This document shows, piece by piece, positions 21,963 through 29,300 of a stretch of 42,122 nucleotides of DNA. The notes under the pieces are model-generated. The model did not search any database, had not been told where the DNA came from, and saw only the letters and a program-made list of their open reading frames with translations. Position numbers and translations under genes: made by a program. Location of the stretch: IMG/VR virus record IMGVR_UViG_3300011115_000750, positions 1-42,122 of that record; one strand, 5' to 3'. How positions within the stretch are numbered: the first letter of the stretch is position 1; every line of letters starts with the position of its first letter. The DNA is from a virus.

Positions 21963-22270
21963 GCGATACAGGTCGATGGAAAAACGGATATGAAGCCGCA
22001 GCGGAAGCACAAGCCGACGCTGCGGATATTAACTCGCTCCACAACGCCTGCACGTTCCGCGAAAATTGCAGGAAAGCTGAGGCGGAGATAGCGAGGCTGC
22101 GCGAGGATGCTGAACGCTATCGGTGGCTGCGTCCTCGCCTCTACGGATTTGACGCTGAAATTTGCAAAAACGGCTTGGGTGTGGTGTTCAAGTTTCCAGA
22201 AAACACTCGTGTCGGCGTAGGAGATTCTCTTGACGCCGCCATCGACGCGGCGCGAAAGGGGCGGGAATGA
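21959..22270 (+). CDS. Small coiled-coil protein, 103 aa
   Basis: An Ala/Glu-rich helix at about 10-60 is followed by ERYRWLRPR, a segment seen in many small phage proteins of unknown role. The C-terminal part ends in an amphipathic helix (DSLDAAIDAARK). It is coupled to both neighbours by ATGA overlaps. Confidence 0.65.
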   Translation: MSDTGRWKNGYEAAAEAQADAADINSLHNACTFRENCRKAEAEIARLREDAERYRWLRPRLYGFDAEICKNGLGVVFKFPENTRVGVGDSLDAAIDAARKGRE

Positions 22271-22416
22271 AAATTGAACTGACACCGGCAGTAATTGCTT
22301 GTCTCAAGCGTGGCCTAAATTGCTGGCCTGAGCAGAACAATGCGGAGGGTGCTGAGATACGGGAAATACTGAGGCAAGCGGAAGAAGTTAAATTACGGAT
22401 TGGGGAGGATGTATGA
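22267..22416 (+). CDS. Small protein, 49 aa
   Basis: The 50-codon frame begins MKIELTPAVIACL. Both ends overlap the neighbouring genes in ATGA junctions, which supports translation. It is helical and acidic, with two cysteines near the N-terminus. Function unknown. Confidence 0.6.
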   Translation: MKIELTPAVIACLKRGLNCWPEQNNAEGAEIREILRQAEEVKLRIGEDV

Positions 22417-22817
22417 GTAGAGATAAAGATTACGCCGAGTATTGCTTAAAGGCTGGGATTGAAAACCGCAATTTCAGCACCGACACTTTAGGTTCTATGG
22501 TTCCGCCCGAACAGCAAAAAAATTACTACCACAACGTAGCCCAACGGGAAGATATGCGACCACCTACACCCACAAGCCCAATCAGGAATGCAGTAGAGTT
22601 GCTAGACCAGCGCGTAAGTCAGTTGCAAGCGGTAACGGAGAGACTGTTTAGTAGCTTGAAGCCGGTCACGACCAACACCGACGATAACCGCCCCGCCGAG
22701 ACACGCGTTTCAAAAGAGGGTAATTCACCGCTGAACATTGACCTTAACGCAACGGCAGACCGGCTTGAGGTTATCACAGCGGCATTGCAGTTGCAGGTTG
22801 ACAGGTTGGAGGCGTGA
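22413..22817 (+). CDS. Helical protein, 134 aa, function unknown
   Basis: The N-terminal half is polar with a Pro/Thr-rich stretch near 50-58. Leu-rich helices at about 60-85 and 110-134 could form coiled coils. GGGAGG lies 4 nt before the ATG. There is no known motif. Confidence 0.62.
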   Translation: MSRDKDYAEYCLKAGIENRNFSTDTLGSMVPPEQQKNYYHNVAQREDMRPPTPTSPIRNAVELLDQRVSQLQAVTERLFSSLKPVTTNTDDNRPAETRVSKEGNSPLNIDLNATADRLEVITAALQLQVDRLEA

Positions 22818-22818
22818 G

Positions 22819-23088
22819 ATGACGACGCACTACGAAGGATGCTACGACAGCGGGCCACGGCATTACGAGTGTGCGTTGCTAGAAGTAAAACGGTTGCAAG
22901 AAGTGAATACGAAGAGAGACATCATAAGTGCATCGGTAGAACTACGCCGCCTGCACCAATGCCTGAGAAACGTCTATGAAGTATGGGCGGGGAGCGAGGG
23001 AATACCCGCGCCGACAGTAGCGAGTGATGCCTACTTGTTGAGCCTTATTGAACAAATGCGGGATGCCGCGAAGGAGGGGTTGAGATGA
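22819..23088 (+). CDS. Small helical protein, 89 aa
   Basis: The start at 22819 is chosen because GGAGG lies about 9 nt upstream and it follows the previous stop directly; an in-frame upstream start at 22738 would lie wholly inside the preceding gene. Charged helices and three cysteines are present. The stop overlaps the next ATG (ATGA). Function unknown. Confidence 0.6.
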   Translation: MTTHYEGCYDSGPRHYECALLEVKRLQEVNTKRDIISASVELRRLHQCLRNVYEVWAGSEGIPAPTVASDAYLLSLIEQMRDAAKEGLR

Positions 23089-23183
23089 ATAAAGACGATA
23101 TGCTGGAACGCATTTTGAGAGGCATTAAACGAATTGAAGCAAAGCAAAATAAGCCGTGGGTCGGTCTGACGGATGATGTATGA
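23085..23183 (+). CDS. Micro-protein with WVGLTDD tail, 32 aa
   Basis: The 33-codon frame is joined to both neighbours by ATGA overlaps. A short basic helix is followed by PWVGLTDDV. The same WVGLTDE motif appears in the 78-aa protein at 23383, so the two share a peptide element. Confidence 0.52.
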   Translation: MNKDDMLERILRGIKRIEAKQNKPWVGLTDDV

Positions 23184-23386
23184 GCGAATATAAATTCGTG
23201 TTTAAGATAACAAACGAGAACAAAGCCAAAATGGAGTTAAGCGGGACTATCAGCGAGTCAGCGAAGGATGCAATCCTTACGATTCTGATGACTGCCGACC
23301 CTGATTTAATTTGGGCTTCGGTCAAAGTGAGAGAAATTAAAAAGCTGCAAGCATTGCGAAAGCTGGTAACGGAGAAAAACACATGA
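23180..23386 (+). CDS. Unknown small protein, 68 aa
   Basis: This 68-residue basic protein has two strands followed by helices. It overlaps the preceding and following genes by 4 nt each. No motif is recognised. Confidence 0.6.
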   Translation: MSEYKFVFKITNENKAKMELSGTISESAKDAILTILMTADPDLIWASVKVREIKKLQALRKLVTEKNT

Positions 23387-23619
23387 CAATTGCATGGTAC
23401 GACCCCACGAACCACCACGTTAGTACAGACAAGCACGACCCTTTGTTTACACCACTTGGGGAAATATGGCTTTTGGATGCGGAGCGTGAATGGGTAGGGC
23501 TGACGGACGAGGATATCAAAGACATCGTGGGGCGCAATGACTCCGGTGTGATTGGTGCTTATACGCGAAAGCTGTTTAAACAGATAGAAGATAAGTTACG
23601 GGAGAAGAACGGTGGCTAA
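23383..23619 (+). CDS. Small protein with WVGLTDEDI motif, 78 aa
   Basis: This 78-residue protein contains REWVGLTDEDIKDIVG at about 37-52, a peptide pattern common in small phage proteins. A basic helix follows, with Phe-Lys-Gln encoded by GTTTAAAC at 23574. It overlaps the next gene by 8 nt. Function unknown. Confidence 0.62.
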   Translation: MTIAWYDPTNHHVSTDKHDPLFTPLGEIWLLDAEREWVGLTDEDIKDIVGRNDSGVIGAYTRKLFKQIEDKLREKNGG

Positions 23620-23836
23620 ATTACCTTACACATACACGATCTGCCCACCGAACGATGCACCAAAACTATTCACCGCAGCGTCAACAGAGATGTTGTTGCT
23701 GGTTAAGCAAAGTTTAAACGGTGACCTGACGATTGATGACAGGCAGCGCGGCTTGTGGCAGTCGTGGGAAGGAAGGCCGATGGGGGCAAATATCGAAGAC
23801 CTAATGGAAGCGGCAAGAAAAGAGAGGACAAAATGA
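23612..23836 (+). CDS. Unknown small protein, 74 aa
   Basis: The start overlaps the previous coding end. GTTTAAAC at 23712 encodes Leu-Asn within QSLNGDLT. The protein is mixed alpha/beta, with an IEDLMEAAR helix near the C-terminus and no recognised family. It ends in an ATGA overlap with the next gene. Confidence 0.6.
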   Translation: MAKLPYTYTICPPNDAPKLFTAASTEMLLLVKQSLNGDLTIDDRQRGLWQSWEGRPMGANIEDLMEAARKERTK

Positions 23837-24024
23837 TCTGGTCTGAACAAACCATACCGGAGCGCGTAGCTGCCTTGCGGCGTCATTATGAACGTATAGC
23901 TTGTTGTTTGTATCCCAATGGGGTTCCGATGGAGGCTTATAAAACAGACGAGAAGAGGCACGATCTATATCAAGACTACATGACTTTTGCCAATCAACTT
24001 AACACGATACTAGAGAAAAAATGA
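23833..24024 (+). CDS. Unknown small protein, 63 aa
   Basis: The ATG at 23833 overlaps the previous stop (ATGA); an upstream in-frame start at 23755 lacks this coupling. Helical, with a CC pair at about residues 24-25. No motif is recognised. It ends in another ATGA overlap. Confidence 0.58.
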   Translation: MIWSEQTIPERVAALRRHYERIACCLYPNGVPMEAYKTDEKRHDLYQDYMTFANQLNTILEKK

Positions 24025-24242
24025 AACTTAAAATGGCTGCATATGACTTGGTTGTTTTAGAAAATGACATACAGGAACGCTTGGAAACGTTCAGCACACT
24101 TGAAAAGGCAATAGCGTATGGTAAGTGCTTAATAGATGCTGGAAAAGAACGTCGTTGGGCTGACAAAGGTAGGGATGGTTTGTCGGTTAGTGGCCCATAC
24201 AAACTACGTATCAACCCAGTGTTTAAACAGGAGAAGGAATGA
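24021..24242 (+). CDS. Unknown small basic protein, 73 aa
   Basis: This 73-residue protein has a strand-helix start and a Gly-rich loop. The Phe-Lys-Gln near its C-terminus is encoded by GTTTAAAC at 24221. It is coupled to both neighbours by ATGA overlaps. Confidence 0.6.
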   Translation: MKLKMAAYDLVVLENDIQERLETFSTLEKAIAYGKCLIDAGKERRWADKGRDGLSVSGPYKLRINPVFKQEKE

Positions 24243-24547
24243 GCGATCATCCATTAGGGTTTAATTTTGCGGCTGCTTTGGAGGGGGCAGCAGACCACCC
24301 ACTGATATACACGGACAACCGTTTGGTTGGCGGCAACCCAGACCAAGTAGATGGTTACTGGGACGCGAAAGAAGAAGCCATTGTAAATTTTGCGGTGCAG
24401 CTTTCAGAGATGGCACACGCCGCGCAACATCACTTTTTATTTGTACGCAGAGCGCCGGAACTTGTGCAAGCAAATCAGTTTGAGGGCGGGACTAAGTGGA
24501 GAATGATTGGCAGGTTTTCAATTGCAAAACTTAAGGAGAACACATGA
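24239..24547 (+). CDS. Unknown small protein, 102 aa
   Basis: This 102-residue acidic protein has a long helix near 48-68 and a C-terminal basic strand. No recognised domain. The previous gene's 3' end supplies the ribosome site (GGAGAAGG). An ATGA overlap leads to the next gene. Confidence 0.6.
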   Translation: MSDHPLGFNFAAALEGAADHPLIYTDNRLVGGNPDQVDGYWDAKEEAIVNFAVQLSEMAHAAQHHFLFVRRAPELVQANQFEGGTKWRMIGRFSIAKLKENT

Positions 24548-24717
24548 TACTGACACGGGACGAAATGTGTAAAGACATGCTCAGGATGTTATGGGAGGCC
24601 GTTGATGAAGTTGCCACACCTGAGACAAGGGACGAGGTAGCGGGGAAAGTATTGGAGGCGTTCGGCGGCTATATGTTTAGAGGGCCGATAGATAGGGGAG
24701 AGAAGAACGATGATTGA
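24544..24717 (+). CDS. Small acidic helical protein, 57 aa
   Basis: The 58-codon frame begins MILTRDEMCK. Both junctions overlap the neighbours (4 nt before, 8 nt after), and GGAGAA precedes the start. It is helical and acidic, with no motif. Confidence 0.55.
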   Translation: MILTRDEMCKDMLRMLWEAVDEVATPETRDEVAGKVLEAFGGYMFRGPIDRGEKNDD

Positions 24718-24805
24718 CCTTCTCATAGAGTTCTCGCCGGTAGTCTGTCTGCTGGTGGTCGGCATCATTGTCGTGATTGCGGAATACATAACACTGAGGA
24801 AATGA
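24710..24805 (+). CDS. Single-span membrane peptide, 31 aa
   Basis: The 32-codon frame overlaps the preceding gene by 8 nt and has GGGGAGAG upstream. About 20 central residues are hydrophobic (VVCLLVVGIIVVIA), with a short acidic start and a positively charged end. It is a candidate for a small holin or membrane regulator. No lysis partner is next to it. Confidence 0.5.
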   Translation: MIDLLIEFSPVVCLLVVGIIVVIAEYITLRK

Positions 24806-24806
24806 G

Positions 24807-24998
24807 ATGAAATTTTTAGAATGGATTAGACAACTGTACACACCCGCGACTTGCGAAGAGTTGATGGTGCGGGAACTGGATACGGCGAGGAGGGATTTGC
24901 TGCTGGCAGAGACAGCAAAAGATTATGCAGAAAGCATGGTGTTATACAACAATCAGAGAATTGAGCGGCTGACAACTGCGCTGAAGGAGTGCCTGTAA
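24807..24998 (+). CDS. Small helical protein, 63 aa
   Basis: This 63-residue protein has an amphipathic, possibly coiled-coil, helix over most of its length after an MKFLEWIRQ start. It shares a TAATG junction with the next gene. Function unknown. Confidence 0.58.
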   Translation: MKFLEWIRQLYTPATCEELMVRELDTARRDLLLAETAKDYAESMVLYNNQRIERLTTALKECL

Positions 24999-25165
24999 TG
25001 CGAACCCCGTCGATGTCAGAACTAGCTGGAACCGCTGCTGAGAAAATAACTAACCGTAAGTGGTGCGGGCATTGCCAGACTTATAAGATGATGGAGAACG
25101 GAGTAACGCGGGTGGTAAAGGGTAGGAAATACTGGAAGTGCGATTCATGTAGTGGGAAGAAATAA
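24998..25165 (+). CDS. Small zinc-ribbon protein, 55 aa
   Basis: The 56-codon frame has CGHC (about residues 23-26) and CDSC (about 48-51), a spacing suited to one zinc ion. It starts in a TAATG overlap. Such short zinc ribbons usually bind nucleic acid or protein. It lies directly before the integrase gene. Confidence 0.6.
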   Translation: MRTPSMSELAGTAAEKITNRKWCGHCQTYKMMENGVTRVVKGRKYWKCDSCSGKK

Positions 25166-25180
25166 ACAAGGATAATAACG

Positions 25181-25975
25181 ATGAACATCGGACAGGTATT
25201 AAACATATACAAGGCTCATCTGGACGCGACCATAACTAAGCAGAGGGGGTTGATCGCCATTCGCAAACTGAAGCAGCTTAACAAGTATGAAGTAAGGGCT
25301 GTGTCAGTCCACATACAGGACTACATAGACAGCAGGAAAGTCTCAGCCGGGACGATCAACCGGGAGTTGGGCGTTCTTCAATCCGCGCTACGCTACTCGT
25401 TTAAACGGGGCAGCATAGACTTCCTACCCTCCATCCAGAAGCTCCCTTCTCCACCGCCGCGTTCCCAATTTCTGACAGAGGAGGACATAATCATCCTTCT
25501 GTCCGAGACGGAGAAGAATCCAGAGTTGGACAAGTTCACCCGTATAGCTTTGATGACCGGGCAGCGGAAGGAAGCTATCGTTAATCTCCGATGGGATCAG
25601 ATTGACTTCAAAGCCAACATCATCGACTTCAATGACTACACAGCGCCCTTGGCGCATAGAATGAAGGGTAGGGGTATCGTGCCTATGTCCACGACGCTCC
25701 GTGCGTTTCTAGGGGCATTGCCACGCGATACAGATAGGGTTCTGAAGTCTAAAAGCATTGATAAGCAATGGAAGACAATGATTAAAAGGACTAAGTTCAA
25801 GATTACCCCCCATGTGCTGCGGCACACGGTGGCTACCACGCTCGCCATGAAGTCTGTTCCTATGGCTCAGATTGCCAAGCTGCTGGGACACAGGAACACC
25901 CAGATCACGGAGAGGGTGTATGCCAAATATTCTCCGGACTTTTGTAAGGAGGCGGTCGAATACCTATGCGTTTAA
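25181..25975 (+). CDS. int: Tyrosine recombinase (integrase)
   Basis: This 264-aa protein has a SAM-like core-binding domain (about 1-85) and a catalytic domain (about 95-264). The catalytic set is visible: R129 (TGQRKEA), a likely Lys in the MKGRGIVP hairpin, H211-V-L-R214 with H215, H237 (LLGHR) and nucleophile Y247 (ERVYAKYSP). It is shorter than lambda Int (356 aa) and lacks the arm-binding domain, as in XerC/D-like phage integrases. It implies site-specific integration or genome resolution. GTTTAAAC at 25399 encodes Phe-Lys-Arg, and the copy at 25970 supplies the TAA stop codon itself. No excisionase or attachment site was identified. Confidence 0.9.
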   Translation: MNIGQVLNIYKAHLDATITKQRGLIAIRKLKQLNKYEVRAVSVHIQDYIDSRKVSAGTINRELGVLQSALRYSFKRGSIDFLPSIQKLPSPPPRSQFLTEEDIIILLSETEKNPELDKFTRIALMTGQRKEAIVNLRWDQIDFKANIIDFNDYTAPLAHRMKGRGIVPMSTTLRAFLGALPRDTDRVLKSKSIDKQWKTMIKRTKFKITPHVLRHTVATTLAMKSVPMAQIAKLLGHRNTQITERVYAKYSPDFCKEAVEYLCV

Positions 25976-26127
25976 ACGACGAGGAGGGGGAGTTGAGCTA
26001 CAACAGCCGGAAGGTCAAGGTGCTGGAGAAATCACTAAAGCGCAAACCGACATGGCAAGAGATGCTGGCTGAGATAGATGAATACGAGGATGAGAATGGA
26101 CGGGATGACGAAGAAGGAATGGTTTAA
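25966..26127 (+). CDS. Small acidic protein overlapping the integrase end, 53 aa
   Basis: The 54-codon frame starts MRLNDEEG; the RLN comes from the same GTTTAAAC (25970) whose shifted reading stops the integrase. The product is acidic and helical. AGGAGG lies 13 nt upstream, farther than usual. Overlaps on both sides favour a real gene, but it could also be a by-product of the shared sequence. Confidence 0.5.
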   Translation: MRLNDEEGELSYNSRKVKVLEKSLKRKPTWQEMLAEIDEYEDENGRDDEEGMV

Positions 26128-26380
26128 AGCCATCTCGGACTTGGGATGCATAGTGTGTTTAAACGAGTATGGCATCAAGTCAGACCCGGACATCCACCAC
26201 CTCCTGAAGAACGGGAAGAAGATTGATGACCTCCATACCATTCCTCTCTGCCCCACTCACCACAGATTCGGGGTGAACAACGATCAAGCTGTTTCCCGAC
26301 ATCCTTGGCGGGTGGAGTTTGAGCGCCGCTATGGGACAGAGATGGAGCTACTGGCGAATACCAAGAGCCTTATTGCGTGA
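26096..26380 (+). CDS. Ref-like HNH nuclease (RecA-dependent nuclease family)
   Basis: The product is about 94 aa. The start at 26096 has GAGG 6 nt upstream; 26105 is also possible. Key features match phage P1 Ref (recombination enhancement function): CIVC near the N-terminus, IHHLL, then DLHTIPLCPTHHRFG and a C-terminal WRVEFERRYG. P1 Ref cleaves within RecA-made displacement loops. With exonuclease, ERF, SSB and RusA, this adds another recombination enzyme. GTTTAAAC at 26157 encodes Leu-Asn. The end converges on the giant gene with an 11-nt overlap. Confidence 0.78.
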   Translation: MDGMTKKEWFKAISDLGCIVCLNEYGIKSDPDIHHLLKNGKKIDDLHTIPLCPTHHRFGVNNDQAVSRHPWRVEFERRYGTEMELLANTKSLIA

Positions 26381-29300
26381 CCATAGCGCGGATACCCTTA
26401 ATGCTCTCGGTCAACTTAATCTCAGCCATACGTATGTTATCCAAGGTTTCACGCTTCTGATCTGGTGGCATCGATTTAGAAAAGTTAACTATATTCCGTA
26501 GCTTACGCATCTCGGATAACTTATCACCTATATTCGACACTATTTGCTTGGCTCCAAGCAGCTTCCCGTTCGTCTTCATGTATTCAATATACTGCTCTGG
26601 ATTGCCACGCTTTTGCAATTCATCCTGCGTTGCGACCACCATATCCACTTGCTTTTTGAATTCATAGAAAGCATCGATAGACCCACCGGCTTTGTCTGAA
26701 GCAAAGAAGCGTTTCAGTATGGGTGTCTGCTCCAGAGACATAGAAGCCTTTGCTCCATCGTCTTCTGTGCGGATCATCGCTGAGATAGCCGAGGCTGCAT
26801 ACATACCCATTGCGCCGGTATACCCCTGCAAGACATGGTCAATCTTCATCGGAGACATACCGGTCAGATCACCCATCTTTTTAGCAACAAGTGAGGTGCC
26901 TTCACGCAACTGGAACTGCGGATCAAGTTTTTCCATACCCCTTCCGATAACTGGGTTACCAGTGAAGAAGGAATAGTCAATCCAGTAGGCTTCTACCAGC
27001 GGTAACATCGCCTGTGGAATTGGGTTCATTTTCAATGTTGATAAAATATTGCGGCCTGCCGAGTCAGCAAGGTCTGCCCCAGTATCGTTACCGAATGTGT
27101 ATTCCAGTATCCGCTCTGGAAGAACTTTGAATATAGTGCCAATCTCAAACGGAATGGGTACCTTAACACTGCCAATGATCCAGTTGTTATCTCGCGTTTC
27201 TTTGCTGGCACGTTTCCATTCATCTGTATCGCGGGCGAGCATCCAGTAGGCAATGCTCATTCCCATGATATACATGGCCCGACGAGCGAATAGCTTCTGC
27301 TGCGTCTTGGCGCTGGCACTAGCAAGTCTGCCTGTCCCTGCGCGATACAACACATCCAAACCTTGGACGCGAGCGTTAAAGAACGGCACGAGTGCCGAAA
27401 CAACTTGGATTATCGGGTTTGACCCCATGCGCCCGTAGTTCATCACCTCAAGTGCTTGATAGACCGCTTCTGCCTCGTTACCATTTGTTGACTTCATAAC
27501 CCTAGCGTAAATCTCTGATCGGGTAGCCAAGTCAGAAGCTGTGGTGCCAGCCTCAAGTGCGCTCCATACCTTTGAAACGGGCCATAAGGCTTTCTGCCAA
27601 CCAGTCTTGATACCTGCCTTCTCGTTTAAAGCTGCTGATACTGCTTTCGCGCTGGCTTTGACATCACCAGAAAATTCATAACCACCGCCTATACCAGCCG
27701 CCATAAGAGCTTTTGCTTCAGGAGATTGGTTGGCTAATATCTTTGCTGCCTGTTTAAACGTGTCAATGATTGGAATCATATTCACGCCGGATGTCACGTA
27801 GGCTTGGGCTGAATCCCGGAACAAGTTGGCAAGCATGAATCCGGGGTCTTTGGTTACCAAGTCCCGAAGCACCTTTGTTGGGTAAGACATAAATTTAAGC
27901 ACAGACCCCATCTCTGTGGTGCCTAAACCCTTCATCGCTTCAACCAGCAGGATGTCTGCCACCTTGTAACGGACATCGACTCCATTCTCCCGGACATGGA
28001 TAACATCAGCCGCGTCCTTTTCATAAGGCAATAACTTCCTTGCCATGTCAGTCATACCGGGACTGTTTGTCCGCATCGCATCGCGGGCTATGCGTTGAGA
28101 CGCCACGTTCTTCATGCCGTTCTCAATTGCAGACCGAGAATTGAGAATGATAGTTTCTAGAAAATCAGCGATCTTTACGTCCGATCCTTTTAATATCGGC
28201 GTTGGTTTAACGCCAGAAAAGTTCTGGAATAGCTTCGGCCCAAGTGTTTCTTCTCCATTGATTTGACGATAGAAGGGTATGTAGTCCGAATAGATCATCC
28301 ACTTACGACCCATCTCTGGTGTAAGGACTCCGGTGTCTACTTGAAACTTGACCAGCGCCTCATTGTATTTCTGGTAGTCCTTGAAAACGGCGTCAAATTC
28401 AGGATACGCAATCCCATAATCTCTGCCCTTTTGGAAATCAGCTTTAGTGAATAACTTCTCCCTCCCTTCACCGGCAAACCGCTCCCCGCGCCGCGTAGCA
28501 GAATAGAACTGGAATATCTGCCAGATCATCGGGTCTTTGTACTTGTTCAGTAACGGCTCGAATATGGGGATCAATCCCTTCACCGTCCCGTTTAAATCGC
28601 TTACGCTGGTGAAACCCTTGGCGTATACCGGCACTCCGCGTTTAAACGACTCAGCGGCGATCCCAGAAGCCCTCTGGGACTGCAATGCTGCGGCAGTGGC
28701 AGACACATCAGCCAGTAATTCATTGTAGCCAGCATATCGCGGGTCAACAGATACCTTCATTGTCTGCCGCTCAATAGCTTCTAAGCGATTGATCAGTTGG
28801 GCGCGTAGCTTGACTCGGCTGTCAGGTGAGATTGCAGCAGCGAGGCGCTTTGCGAAGCCCACCTCTTCACGGACATGGGTCTTGCTGTTTAGGTTAGTTA
28901 AGTCAGCCTGACCGAATTTAGTGATGAAGTCATCGCGGAGAGAGTAGCGAGGCACACCACTTAGTATTTCACGCGCCTTCCGCAGTTCTTCCGTGCGATT
29001 ATCGAATGAGGATGCAATGGGGCGCACTGTGCCATCATCAGCCACCTGATAGCGATTGTAACCACCCTTGCCATAGATAACATTGTTACTCATATCCGCG
29101 ACTTCGCCGCCAGCGTCAATTGTTTCTTTGTATTCGCGCTGGATAGCCTTTACACCATACCGGCCCACCCCGTTCGATTCGGCGGTGTGCTGTTTCACAA
29201 ACTCAAGTCCTTCTACCTCGCCTATGCGGGCTATCAGGTCGTCATCCATTATCTTAGCGGGGTCAGAGAGGCTGTAACGTATGTCTTTACTCTTCGGAGA

